A stretch of 64,000 bases of DNA. Origin: Panicum virgatum (lineage: Eukaryota > Streptophyta > Magnoliopsida > Poales > Poaceae). Made by a program: the position numbers and the translations under genes. Shown one piece after another: positions 32,066 to 44,600 of this stretch. Every line of letters begins with the position of its first letter. The stretch's first letter is position 1. Location of the stretch: NCBI RefSeq assembly GCF_016808335.1, contig NC_053141.1, positions 19,785,756 through 19,849,755 of the forward strand. The letters are read 5' to 3'. The notes below the pieces were generated by a model. The model saw only the letters and a program-made list of their open reading frames with translations. It searched no databases and was not told the origin of the DNA.

Positions 32066-33406
32066 TAGATTGAGCTAGTAGAATGTATATGTGTGGGAGT
32101 GGACAGCTATATATATACACACACGGAAAATATATATACCCATGTGTTGTTGTGGATAAAGTTGCGCTACTATAAAAATATTTTTTGAAGGCAGGTAAAA
32201 ACGTAATTTTATAGGTGAGTGTGGTACCCGCCCTTATTTCTCGACCTCTAAAATCCATTTGTAGGATGGGTCATGGGCTCATCACCAACCTCTAATTGAT
32301 TTGCAGGGCTGGGTGAGGGATTCAGCTATCCTTAAAAATCAATATGTAGGGATAGGTCATGAAAAATGAAATTTTTTTGAAAAAACTCGAAAACAGGAAA
32401 ATAAAACGATAAAAAAATATTCTAGCCAACCGACCACCACCACGTGTCCCTCTACTACCAAGTTACAGTTTTTTTGACGAAATGGTAGAAAAAGTACCCG
32501 GTGGTCATTAAGCAATGTCCTATGGGAGTACAATAGTTAAAGGTGCGCAGCCCCTTAAATTTGGCGAATGCTCCATGATGTATGATGGAACAAAAATATT
32601 AACCTTTGGTGCTACTTGTAGCCGTACTAGACACTGGAAGATACCTGCTGGCCGGCCGGTGCATCATTGAAGATCACGATTGGCTCTGCACACCTTGATA
32701 ATGTTGGCATGGTCCCAAGCTTGCTGTTGTAGGAAAATTAACAATAGGAATGAAAATATATAAAAACAGGCTGCTACGAGATTTGTTAGAATTATATATC
32801 AAATACATCTAAAAGTTCTAAATAAATCTGAAAGGCTCATACATATATGACAAGAGCGTGAACGGTAGCAGTGGAACCTTTAGTCTGCTTGCTTTATTGT
32901 AGGTGGAGTATGACCCGCTTAAATAGAAATAATGTACCCTTCATACACAAGTCGTGTGTTGGAGAGAAGAATATGATACAATGTCGCCCACAGTGAACCC
33001 AGGTGAGGCACGAGTGCGCAATACTTGTGTGAATAGTTCTGCTGTCGCAAAATCGGTGCAATGAATGTTGTGGAGCACTACTGTTGGCATTGATCTTTAG
33101 CCTAAACGAATTATTCCGCAAGCGCACAGAAATCGATTGTAGCTTTCACCAGGAAGCATATCTGAGATATCGAATCCGAGGAACGGTAAGCTTCAACTAG
33201 GCCTAGAACTACTCAACCGGACCCACCATGAAAGAAGAGATAAGAGGAAAGAGGGTCTAACTCCACATAGCTTACTAATTTACCTAAATAACTTGCTACT
33301 TACTAACCCGATCTGCTTCGGCGGCTTCAGAGAAGGACTTAGACTGGGGTGAGAAGAGAGTCCGACGTCAGTCAACTACTACTGCTATGAAAATACCCTA
33401 ACATGG
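32066..33406. other. Intergenic DNA with a CACTA-end relic
   Basis: No gene supported. At 32165 the phrase CGCTACTATAAAAATATTTT, followed by GGCAGGTAAAAACG, closely resembles the inverted end of the CACTA element at 53018 (CACTACTACAAAAATTATTT, GTAGGTAAAAACG). At 33082-33200 an LTR-like opening (TGTTGGCATTGATC, CCGCAAGCGCACAG) is present. Neither has an identified partner end. Confidence 0.4.
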
Positions 33407-36400
33407 TGTAACATCATGAAAATCCACCAAAATAAATCACGCGCTAAAAATATATTTTTAAAAAATTTTGTCATCGTTGAGCTCAAAATCCTCCTAAAAC
33501 CCTAAACCCTAATTCCCGGAACCTTTTTCTTTGTCCCGAACACCTGATTTCCAACACCCGATTCCATTCGTCGATTCCATCTTTTCTTTTTCCGCTGACC
33601 GTACTTCTCTCTTTTTCCTCGCCGCTGTCCCATCCAGCGCCGCCCGAACGCCGGTCGGCCACGTGCGACCGATCGCCGCGGTCGGCGCCGACGCGTCTCC
33701 CCCTTTTCTCTTTTCCCTCTCCCTTTTTTTTATTTCTCTTTCTCCCTTTTTCCCATTTTCTTTTCTTTTCTCCATTCTTCTTTTTCTTTTCTTTTTCCCT
33801 TCCTCCCTTCCCTCTCTCTGCCCCGAGCACGGCTCGGCTCGGCCTGCTCGGCCCCTTCCTCCCCTGTCGTGCACGCCCGGCCGTGCCGCCCCTCCTCCTC
33901 TCCCGTGCCGCCTGCCCCGAGCGCCGCTCAGCCGCGCCCTGCCGCTTCCCCGCGCACGCGCCTCCCCTCCCGGCCGCGTGCACCCACACTGCCCGGCCCG
34001 CGCACGCCACCGCCGCCGCCCGCGCCGCGCGCACCGACGCGGCACACGCGCACGCTGCTCACGCCGCGGTGCCCGCGCCCACGCCGCTGCTCCCTGGCCC
34101 ACTGCGTGCCCGCGAACGCGCGCCTCACCGTGCCCACGTGCGCGCCGCGCGCCGCTCGTCGCTGCCGCTCTGCTCGCCAGCCCCACGCACGCGCACGACC
34201 CGCCGTGCCGGTCCACGCGCACGCAAAGCGCGTGCCCGGAACGCCGTCGCGCCGCCCGTCGCTACACGACGCCAGCCCCGCCGCGCCGCCCGCCGAGTGA
34301 GCTGTGCGCCGTCGCCTGTGCCGCCTCGACGCGGGGGCGTGAGACGAGGCCGACGTCGGCCACAGCAGCACCCAAGTGCCCGGAGCGCTGCACGCCGCTC
34401 CGCGACAACTTGACACGGCCGCCCGCCATTACTCCCGCCCGCATCACTCGCCGGCCGACCTCCCCGACCTATAGCGCCTATAAAGAGGCACCCGGCGTAG
34501 CTCGCCATCCCCACAACCCTGCCCCCAGCCATAGCTTCTCCTCCCTAGCGCCAGCGCCGCCGCCACGCACCACCAGAGCCGTCGCCGCCCGCTCCCGTCA
34601 CCCCGCCTCTGTGCGCCGCCCCAGCCCAAGGTGAGGCCGGGAATCACACCCGTGCACCTCCCTGCCCCTTTCCCCCTCGCTCCCGGCCGCCGCTGTGGCC
34701 CAGAACGGCCGAATCGGCCGCTGCCGACGCCTCCGGCCGCCTCCCCTGTTCTGGTCGCGAGGAGGGGGAAGAATAAGGGCAAATATGCCCAGAACCCCCT
34801 CCCCTCTCTCCTAATTAATTAAGAGCCCTTCCACCCTTGGTTTTCTTTCAAATAAAACCCTGTCCTTTATGGTAATTACAAACAAAAATTCCACTACATA
34901 AACTTAATTATAAATAGGACCCTACTCTTTTCCCGAATGACCCAAACCTTTCCAGAAATTACAAACAGACCCCTGCGTTCTCGAGAATGATTACAACTAG
35001 GTCCCTGATTCCTGATCTAGCCCCTGAACCCTTATAAAATCTATTATTTCATGCACCAAACGAACTCTGATCGGCCCGAAACTTTACCACGCCTTTCTTA
35101 ACCTAGTTTCGGCCTTGCTATTAGGAAACCACATGAAAACATTACTCCGAACTCCGTATCTTAATCATTCCCGATTCGAGCTCAACGATAAAACTTTTAT
35201 TTCTTTTTCTTGATTGTGTGTTTGTTTGTACGTGTCGTAGACCACGGTGTGAACGAAGGAGATCCCGTTAACGAGCAGTACTGCGAGCCCGTGAACGAGG
35301 ACCAGCTTCGCGACCCCGAGCCCGAAGGACAGTGCTTCGACCAGGATCTCCCTGAAGGCTTCGAAGACGGCAAGTTCAATCCCGCCCTTTGATGCATGTT
35401 GTTGTCCTAGTTTTTATAACCACAACCCATTGGCCTATTTTACAAAATTGTATATATTTTGCCTGCATAAAAACACGGTTGGATAGCCACCCCTTGATTT
35501 GTGATAACCATTCCTTGACCACCTAGATTAATGTCTGATTTTGCTTGGACGTTAATCGATACTAGAACGCTTAGGACCTGCTACTTTATACAACTTGTTT
35601 TATAAAGAAAAGGTGTGTGTGTGGGAAGGGATAAAAGTGGATTTTCAAAAGATGAGTCTAGACGGGATGGATGGCATTTCAGTGTGATTTGCCGTTTGGT
35701 GTGCTCGTGCCGGTGTGGCAGGGCAAGGAAGGGAGATATCCATCTTGTCACCCCTAAGGACCGAGTTGGTGTTACATCTCACCTAACTCCACTATCGTGC
35801 AAACCACTCGACCGTTGTATGGGCAACGGCTTAGCATAAATCCCACTAGTTAGTCTGATAGCCATCAGGAGAGCTGAGAGCAACGGGTGACTAAGGAAAA
35901 GGGATAAGCCCCGAGTGTCTTATGCCCGGTTAAACCTAGGTGAAAGGTCGATGACCCTTTGGTGCATCCCATGATGGCTAGTCAGGTCTAGCTAAGGTGG
36001 GTAATGGCTTTGTTGGGATCTGCACCGACAATAAGGTGATCGAGTTGCGGCACCCCGCTTGTGGGTAAAGTTGCACACCTCTGCAGAGTTGAAACCTATT
36101 CGAATAGTCCGTGCCCACGGTACTGGGCGAGTTACGGTGTGGTCTCACAACTAGTGTTTACTTTGGGATGGGTTGGCGTGAGTTGTTTTGGAAATGTGTC
36201 CGGCAGTTGTGCCGTGTGCTACAGCAGATGAGGAGTCCGGTAGCAGTCTTAAAATTTGGATCATGTGAGGATCAACCTTTGGTGTTACTCGGTGAAAGAA
36301 AACTGGTTTTGGAAAATGCTTCCTTTCAATTGAACCCTGCATTAAAATATTGCTTTCCGCAAATCAAACCCTGGCCTTATCCTTGATTTACCATATGCAT

Positions 36401-36839
36401 GATATTCTGTTTAAACCCCCTCCGTGGGTGTGGTTGGACTTACTGAGTACGCTTGTACTCACCCCATTCTTTATTTCTACAGAAGAAGATCCCGACTTTG
36501 TACCCGACGACGTTGAGTAGGGGTACCGTCCTGTACCCAGCCTTGCCTGTGGATTAGGGTCACCCGCAGGAGGTACCGCATGGCGCAAGACTCTGATGAT
36601 TTTCTCTTTGTTTTTAATATCGTTGTGTGTGTGTGGATTGTAATCCTCGTGATAGTGGCATTCCTCTGCTCACTACCGCGTAGAGTTGTACGGTAATGAA
36701 CCATCTGATGTAATAAATGTGTCATCAGCCTCCTGGGACTGATGTTTGTAACACATTTAAGTCTTCTCTTATGAGGGGACGCTTCACATGGTGGACTACA
36801 AAGGACGGAAAGAGTTGTCACCATTTGCCACCTACCACA
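33407..36839 (+). repeat. Long Del/Tekay-like Ty3/gypsy LTR
   Basis: It begins TGTAACATC and ends CTACCACA, about 3.4 kb, followed at 36841 by a primer-site-like TGGTATCATGGGTTGG. A TATA box (TATAAAG, 34479-34485) sits after a very GC-rich U3. Downstream come a short acidic reading frame at 35210-35392 (EPVNEDQLRDPEPEGQ) and, after an AG at 36480, EEDPDFVPDDVE. Long LTRs of this composition are typical of Del/Tekay elements. The start could instead be 33082. No pol follows, so the internal region is deleted. Confidence 0.6.
34479..34485 (+). promoter_or_regulatory. TATA box of the long LTR
   Basis: TATAAAG within GCGCCTATAAAGAGGCACC, in a GC-rich context, the likely core promoter of the LTR. 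Confidence 0.55.
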
Positions 36840-36840
36840 G

Positions 36841-36858
36841 TGGTATCATGGGTTGGAA
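36841..36858 (+). other. Primer-binding-site-like sequence
   Basis: TGGTATCATGGGTTGGAA begins two bases after the ACA end of the LTR. The first eight bases match the initiator-Met tRNA complement used by many plant LTR elements. Confidence 0.55.
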
Positions 36859-38220
36859 CACAACCTGGGATAGCTAACCAAGTCTAGGCACCACGCCTAT
36901 AGCAATCGAGCTACTAACTCCTACCATGTACTTAGGCAGAAAGCAACATCAAATAAGTAAAATTTGCTATTTACGCAGACTCAGGATTCTGCAGATCAAA
37001 GAAATTAACTAAATAAATAATTAAAGTAAAAGGTACAAGTAGTGAGAAACTAAAGTTGAGACAAGGAACTTACTCGATTAAAAGATATATTCCTCCAAGG
37101 TGGGTACAAAATATAGAGTAAGTCCGAGAAACTTAGATCCGCTCCTTTAGCTTGGTTTTCACCAAAGCTCTCATATCACAATCTTCCTATTCTACAATAA
37201 GAAAGTGTATGGAAACTCCAACGGAGGCCACATGATCCTCGTCTGAAGGCTAGGAGAAGAGGTGGGAAAATTTTGCATTTTGACGCCCACCTCTCCCCCA
37301 CAGTTGTCTGGCACTCTTGCACATCGCCCCTGCCTCCATTCCGTCTGCCCGTCTCCCGTCTGGTACCGATTCAACGCTCCGTCCCCCATGCGAGTGCCTG
37401 CCCTAGCGCCGCCGGCCTCGTACGAGCTCCTCCAGCGCAGCCGCCCTCCGCCGCCCACGAGTCACCTTCGTACGAGCCCACCCATCGTAGCGCTCGCGGA
37501 TCTCCCGCAGCTCGAGCTCGCGGCTGTAGGAGCCCGGCCGGAGGGGCTCCTCAGAGTCTGCCATGGAGTCAGGCCGAGGTGCGCCGCCCGTCCGCGATTC
37601 ACCACCACCCAGCCTCACCACCCTCATCCCGGTGAGATATGTTTATCCGTGCTTCAATTTCGCGTCTCAAGCTATTTGTTCAATTCCGCATCTTCTGTTT
37701 ATCCGTGCTTCAGTTCATCTCTGGAACTACCTAGCTACGTAGAATCCTATCTCCAAATTGCCTGCTTGCATTTGAGAAAAATATGACGACCATCTCCATG
37801 ATGTCTGAAGCATTCCATTCAGTACAAGAGCAATCGAGCTATACTACCCCTGTATATGATGTGAAATATTGCATCTTCACTCTATTTCATGTTTCTACTC
37901 CAGTTGGAGAGATCAATGGCTATTTTCGGTAAAGCATGTTGTAACGAATCACTTTCATGAAACTACTGTTGCATGCCTAGTATTTTCTAAATTGTTTTGC
38001 ATCTTTCTTCAAGTAAAAAAAATCAGCTTAGCATTGTTGTGTAATATTTGGACTATAAATGTATCTATTTGCCAAGCTATCACATTAAATTGGGCATTGT
38101 TGGATCGATCTTCGCCCACCTGTCAAGTTATTGCACCATTTTACAAGCTGTTGGACTAATTTACATCCATCTGCCAAGTTATTGTATGGTAGGTGCAATT
38201 TACTCAAAATATAATGGAAG
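36859..38220. other. Truncated leader and intergenic DNA
   Basis: After about 40 bp that could be element leader, the sequence is intergenic. A GC-rich patch at 37270-37640 has frames on both strands without domains. No gene is supported. Confidence 0.4.
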
Positions 38221-38450
38221 GTAAGGGTGGACATAATTAACCGATGTTCAAGAATCGAACCGAAATACCTGAAACCAAAAAATTCAGTCACTAATTCGGT
38301 CTCAGCTTGTTACTAATTAAAATAACTTTGGTTAATTCGATTTTCGACCTTGTGTAATCAAAATACCTAAACTAACCGAAATATACCAAGAAGCCCAGTT
38401 ACTCTTTCAGCCCAGAAGTCCAACATCAATATATCCCTCAAACACTATGA

Positions 38451-38789
38451 CCTGTTTGGTTTATGAGGCTTTTGCATAAGTCTGTGGGACTTTAGAGGCT
38501 AAAGAACCAAACATGAGAGATTTTTTGGAGCTAAAAGGAGGTTAGAGGCTAAAGAATGAGCAGTCCCTCTTGAGAAGTTTTTTTTGGACTTTTAGCCTAC
38601 ATCTCCCTAGGATCCCACCCTACCCATGCACTAATTATTGTGCATGCATGTAGAACAAGGGTGGTAGGGTACTTTGTGCACTTCATTTAATGACCTTAAG
38701 TCCCTCTAGTCTATCGAACTAAACAGATCGACTAAAAGTTTTAGTCCAGGGACTAAAAATAGCTCAAAGACTTTGTTTAACCAAACAGG
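38451..38789. mobile_element. MITE-like element
   Basis: Inverted ends CCTGTTTGGTT...AACCAAACAGG, 339 bp, with internal inverted words (GGGACTTTAGAGGCTAAAG and TTTTAGTCCAGGGACTAAA) typical of grass MITEs. No coding capacity. Target duplication unclear. Confidence 0.6.
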
Positions 38790-39153
38790 CTCTATATTCA
38801 CTTTCGACCAACTTTCACCCGAGCGCCCATCCCTCCTTTCCCATCCACTACGCCGCCTCCGCCTGCCAGCCCCAGTTGCAGCGGTGGCGCCATGGGGCAT
38901 ATGACATGGCATACCCATGATTTGAGACTAAACATTAATAAGTATACACATTATCATATCATGCACATTCAGCATTCAGCGGAACAAAGCCTACTAGCTC
39001 AACAAGGAGAAAACAACACTTTCAACCCCTACACCACTCAACACCCCTATCCATTCAGCCGATACAAAAGCACATTAATAAGGGGCACAAAAATCATTAG
39101 CTACTAAAGAGGTTTACTACAAGGCACCGTATTATATGGAAACCAAGCCTCAT

Positions 39154-40432
39154 GTGAAAATTTTAGAAACTCTAATTAAGATCACAGGATTCTCATTCAA
39201 GGACTAAAAGTAAAGGTGCATTATTTTAGCACTTAAATCCCCCACTCATCCCATCCTAATTAATATTTTCGGAAATAACCCTCGCCCCCAACACACCCAG
39301 CCACCGCGAGGACGTTTCGTTCGCCGCCTGTGTCGCCGTCGATTCGCTTGCCCGCCCCCCTCGTCGATTGCCGCGGGCTGGGCGGAGGGGCACGCGCCGC
39401 CGGCCTCCAAGGGCTCGGCGCCCTCCAACGCAAGGACCCTCTTCGCGCGGCTGATTCTCTTCGCCGGAGTCTGCTGCAGGAGTACTGGCCCTCGCCCTCG
39501 CCGCAGTCAGACGCCGCCGCCCGGCCGCCTCGTACTGGCCCTCCAACGGCCCCCGCCGCAGCCTCGCTTCGTCTGCTGCCTGCCTCGTCGCTACGTAGAT
39601 TGCCTGGTAACTCAAGCATAGATTCACCATTCCTGCACTCGGAGCTAGCTTGTCATCGAGAACATCAGCAAGCGTTGCTGGACATGCTTGACAAACCCAG
39701 TACTGCTGCAGCAGACTCCGGCGACGAGAATCGGCCGCGCGAAGAGGGTCCTTGGCGGCCAGCGGCGCGTGCCCCTCCGCCCAGCACGCGGCAGTCGACG
39801 AGGGGGGCGGAGGAGCGAATCGGCGGCGACACAGGCGACGAGCGAATCGGCAGCGTGGTGCCTGGGTGTGTTGGGGGTGAGGGGTTATTAGCATGGTTGG
39901 AAATAGCCCGCTATAGCCTCGCTATAGCCTGCTAATAGCTTTTTAAGAAATCTACCGCTACGCTATACAATATTTGTCCGCTATATCCGCAAAAGGAGGT
40001 TTTATGAGATTTAGATATGCTAAATGTCCGCTAAATAGGTTTTTGTGAGACTTAGCAGCGCTAAATGTCAATTGGGTACTGTTGGGTAGTTAAGAGGCGT
40101 GTTAGACTTAAATTTTAGGTGTTAGACCAACGACACTTATAATTTGTATGAGATTATTTATTATTTTATCATTCAGCTAAATGATTTAGTTTTCGCTATA
40201 GTCTGCTATAGCTTCGCTATAGCTATTCTATAGCTTTTAGAGAAGGTTACTGCTAAACTTCATAGCCCGCTATTTCCAACCTTGGTTATTAGTGTTGGGG
40301 GTGAGGGGTTGTTTTCGAAAATAGTAATTAGAACGGGATGAGTGGAGGTTTAAGTGCTAAAGTAACGCATTTCTACCCCTAGCCCTTGGATGAGAATCCT
40401 ATGATCTTTATTAGAGTTTTCAAAATTTTCAC
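39154..40432. mobile_element. Fold-back / Mutator-like element with ~345-bp inverted arms
   Basis: The left arm 39154 to about 39500 (GTGAAAATTTTAGAAACTC...) is the inverted complement of the right arm, about 39695-40432, once a 393-bp insertion is removed. Shared inner words include CAAGGACCCTCTTCGCGCGG and CGCCGGAGTCTGCTGCAG. The unique centre is only about 200 bp. No transposase. Long arms suggest a Mutator-like or fold-back type. I found no clean 9-bp target duplication. Confidence 0.72.
39892..40284. mobile_element. hAT-like MITE inside the fold-back element
   Basis: 393 bp with ends CATGGTTGGAAATAGC and (complement) CAAGGTTGGAAATAGC, flanked by a perfect 8-bp duplication GTTATTAG (39884-39891, 40285-40292). 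The body is rich in GCTATAGC words. Confidence 0.88.
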
Positions 40433-40605
40433 AGAAGACCGAACACATCTGTTCAGTTCCTCGGTCTTTTAAAAAAATTTAGTTACCTAGAAATGAGAAC
40501 CGATCAGTTACTTAAATTTATAAAGACTGAGAATTTTGGTTTTGGTTTATTCAATTCAGGTATCGGTCATGACCGAATTAACCGATTGGAACTATCACTT
40601 GTTTA

Positions 40606-41678
40606 CAAAGGCAGTGAACGGCAGTAAAATTTGGGCAACAATTAAGTGGTAGCTCACACCCTTCTCTAGTGTATACTGAATCGATCCCCAATATTAATAA
40701 ACAAACCATCGCAACCAAAAGCGACAGACACAAGAATCAGCCCTTGCGGCTATCAGCAAACGGCAACAGGGCAGCACGGACTCAGATGAAGTGCCTTTTG
40801 CTCTTGATCCACACGGATCCAGGAGCCGCCGTCGAGCGTAGAGCACCACCAGTTGCAGACCGCGAGCGTAACAATTTTTTCCCTTCATCTTTTATACTCT
40901 ATAACAGTTGTCCAATCTTATGCCTAATCTTTTAGAGTACATTTTTTTTTACTTTTTTCTTCCAAAACAAGTTACAAGGAGAGTCTATTAGGCACTATTG
41001 GAGATTTTCTTAGCTGTTGCCACAGCTGTAACAGGAAAATTGAAGATAAATTTTATTAAGACAGAGTGGTCCAAAAACAAGAGAAATGTGGAACATATTC
41101 TTTTAGCGTGCTCTGGTGGTCTAGCATAACCCGATTAGAAGCCAGTCATAACTCGTCAAAGGGATATATACAATATTCAATGTACGGAGTAGTTCATTAT
41201 AAATTTTAATCATTAGCTTGGTCCTTGACAATAACGACTTTTCTTTTGAATGGGTATCTGCCCCATTTTCACTGTGGAAGAACGTAAGATATAGATGAAG
41301 TTCGAGACCGGACTAACAAGTTTTTGAAAGATTTTAGAAGTTAAGTTCCAGACACCTGCATCAGACAGCTCCACCTATGTGGAGTTGGAGGGAAAACGGG
41401 AACGGAGAGGAAAACGGGACGAAATCGTAGCTGTTTTTGTTTCAGCCCAACGTTCTCCACCTACGTGGTAGTGTGGGCCCGGAAGTTGACGCGGCGCGAG
41501 CCCGCGGCCCTGGATTGTTCACGAGGAGATAAACGGCGATCGACCTGGCCTCTCCCGATAGGCTCCCCGGCCACTTCCCCAAATCCAAACATGCGATCCA
41601 ATCCACCCATCTCCACCACTTCCTCATCCCACGGCTTCCATGCCCACCACCTGTTCGACCGCCTGACGCCGCGCCCCC
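40606..41678. other. Intergenic DNA and pTAC16 promoter region
   Basis: No gene in 40606-41440. The last 220 bp before the pTAC16 ATG are likely promoter and leader. They contain an ACGT-core element (CTACGTGG, 41461-41468), a TGGGCC site II motif (41474-41479) and a GATAA motif (about 41529), which suit a light- or growth-regulated plastid-protein gene. No strong TATA box was seen. Confidence 0.45.
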
Positions 41679-44600
41679 ATGGCTCCCGCGCTCACCTCGA
41701 GCCCGCCCTCCTTCCGCCCACTCTCCTCCCCGCTCCGCCGCCGTGCCGCCACCGTCCTGTGCCGCGCCTCCAAGCCCGGCGCGGATGACGACGCCCCCAA
41801 GAAGAGGCCCAACCTCTTCGCGGACCTCGGCAAGCTCGCGGACGCCACCTCGTTGATACCGGCGCTCCCGACGCCCGCAGCGGGGTCGCTGTTCGCGGGC
41901 GGCGGCGGAGGGAGGGGACGGAAGGACCCGCAGACGGTCTTCGTCGCGGGCGCCACGGGGCAGGCCGGGGTCCGCGTCGCGCAGACGTTGCTGCGCCAGG
42001 GCTTCGCCGTGCGCGCCGGCGTCCCGGACCTCGAGTCCGCGCAGGAGCTCGCGCGCCTCGCCGCGGCGTACCGGCTCATATCCCCCGCCGAGGCGCGCCG
42101 GCTCAACGCGGTCGAGTCGGACTTCGTCGACCCCGAGGCGATCGCCAAGGCCATCGGCCCCGCTGCCAAGGTCGTGGTCACCGTCGGCCCGGGCGAGAAG
42201 GGTCCCGAAGCCGGGGGCGTCACCACCGACGACGCGCTCCGGGTGGTGCAGGCCGCGGACCTCGCCAGCGCCGCGCACGTCGTCGTCGTGTATGACGAGG
42301 GGGCCAGCGGCGGCCTTGGGGGCGGTGGATCCACCTACAATGTGCTCGACGGCTTCACGTCCTTCTTCTCCAACCTCTTCGCCCGCGTGCAGACGCTGAC
42401 GCTCAGCCAATTCCTGGCCAAGGTGGTGGAGACCGATGTCAGTTATACACTAGTCAAGGCTTCACTCACCGATGACTACAGCCCTGAGAGCTCCTACCCC
42501 CTGGTCCTCTCCAAGGAGGGAGCATCGAGATCGCCCAGCACAACTTCCAGCACCGACACCGGAAAGGTATATATCTCTCTTAGCATTGACATTATTCATT
42601 CCAATGCTCACTATTTAAGAGTCAATTTTGTTGCTTATATGCATAGCTATGTGCCTTTATGCTCTGGTAGGTGTCAAAGTCACAGATAGCAGCCCTTGTG
42701 GCTGATATCTTCTCCAATGTGGCAGTCGCCGAGAACAAGGTACGGAAACTATATCGGTATGTACCTGTATGTGGTATTGCCTTGCATCTCCTCACTATAG
42801 ATAGAATTAATGCACACAGCCCTAAGGACATCTATAGCACTCGTACATCTAAACTCAGGGCATGCATATATGCATATTTGATGTTTTAAAAGTAGTTCTT
42901 ATTCATCAGCTCCAGCTATATTGATGATAGTCGGCAATGCTTCATGCTTCTGGCAACCCTGTTGTGCAGAACTAGGAAGTTTCAAATGTCGTTGACAACT
43001 GAGAAGCAATCAAATTAAGGCGTGCAACAGATAAAGAATATATATGTATTGCTAGTCTTGCTAGTCAAGGTTTGAAAAGATTATGAACTCCCGTTTTGGT
43101 AGAAGCAATCAGTAGCATTGTCATGCTCTAAATTGCAAAACCATATGATAAGTATTCTGAATGCACTTTGAGTAGAGCATATGAAAAGGAACATAAATTT
43201 TGTTTTATAGCTGATTAGCCTACATCACTAGAATTCAACAGAAAGAGAAGCTTATGCTCTGTTCTTGTATAATGGTGCTCAATTAAGTCGCTGGCTTGCC
43301 ATTTCAGGAAAAAGTTTCAAATTCGCAGTCCCAAATCATTATAACTTCTCTTATTTACGATCCCAAATATGTTTCTCTTTCATCACTGGATGTGTTTTGT
43401 TTTCCTCCTTTATAGTTTTATACCCATTTATGCAGTTGTAGCGACAAAGAGAAATTGAGTGCCCTCATTGGTTTTGGTTTTTTAATCCGTGGTGCTTGCT
43501 GCTCAATTTTCACTTAAATTGACAATTGGCTTCTTACTTTTTAGGTTGTTGAAGTTTCAACAAACTCATCAGCAGTATCAAAGCCCATAGCAGAGGCTTT
43601 CGTGTGAGTAACTAAGACCATTTTTAGTTCACTGATATGTTGCTTGATGCCTTTGTTATGGATGGAATGCTGTTTGTGTCTTGAATTCTCTATCATCCTT
43701 ACCACTGAAATGATGAAAAGAAAATGTTGCTGAAACAGCTTGATGTGTAGTGGAAAAAAGATCCAAGCATTTTAAACTGTTCTGAACCTAAATAAGCAAA
43801 AGATAATTTGCATGCAGACGAAAAGACTAGGGTGTTTGAAGCAGAATAACGACATAAGTTTTATTGAGAAAATGTTAGAGACAGAATAGTTTAATTCTTT
43901 TTTATTGGTTTCATAATGGATATAAGGTTATGCTTTGTATGAGAATGTGTTGCGAACAGGTGCCTAGTCAGATTGGTTAGGTGGCCTCAGTAGCACTCAA
44001 GTCCTTGGTTCGACTCCGGCGGGAGCGAAACAGGTCTCGGCTCACTCTCACACGAGTTACGGTATGGTTACAGCACCCCTGTAAGGGTGGGTAGAGGTTC
44101 GGGGGTTTTCTCAGCTTGCGTGAGAGGTCTTCTTTTTACATTAATGTTCGGGGGGGGGGGGGGGGCGGCTTGCCCCTCACAGGTCGAATTTTTGTATGAG
44201 AATGAGAATGTGTTGAGTGATGAGCAATCTCTAAACATACAAAGAATCCTTCCTTCACGTTATAACTCGTTTTGCAGATGTATGATTTACTCTTAGTGCT
44301 GTATTCTTTTGTATTTCCCTGTTATTCTGACATGATTTTTTTAAACAATTCTGTTGTAGTTGTTTTTGTATTAGCTTTTCACTTTCATAATGTTATTTCT
44401 GTACTCATGAAGTGTCAATCTAACTGAACACTCTACAAATTATCCCCTAATGTGTTTGAAATTCGTAAAACTCTAAAACGTCAAGATTATCTTACGATTC
44501 ATTACTTATTCATTTCTTCAGAGCTATTCCTGAAGATAGTAGAAGAAAGGAGTACCAAGAAGCTGCTGCAAAGGCGCAGGCAGAAGAGGTGGCCCTGGCC

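Larger units (their letters stand above)
38221..40605. mobile_element. Possible outer DNA element holding nested insertions
   Basis: Left flank GGGTGGACATAATTAACCGA and right flank (complement) GTTCCAATCGGTTAATTCGG share AACCGA/TCGGTT-rich words, as in hAT-like elements that start GGGGTGGACA. Everything between could be insertions inside one element. The ends are too diverged to be sure. Confidence 0.3.

Noticed and set aside
33531..34634. Plus-strand 367-codon open frame in GC-rich DNA
   Set aside because: Pyrimidine and GC bias in LTR U3 sequence explains it (Phe/Ser/Leu run, then Arg/Pro/Ala run). No motif, and overlapping frames are equally long.
37262..37786. Plus-strand 174-codon frame
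   Set aside because: Pro/Ser-rich, no homology recognised, and no promoter or splice support; treated as intergenic.
43960..44030. tRNA gene
   Set aside because: A and B boxes are present but no cloverleaf or acceptor stem follows. Body and target duplications show a tRNA-derived SINE.
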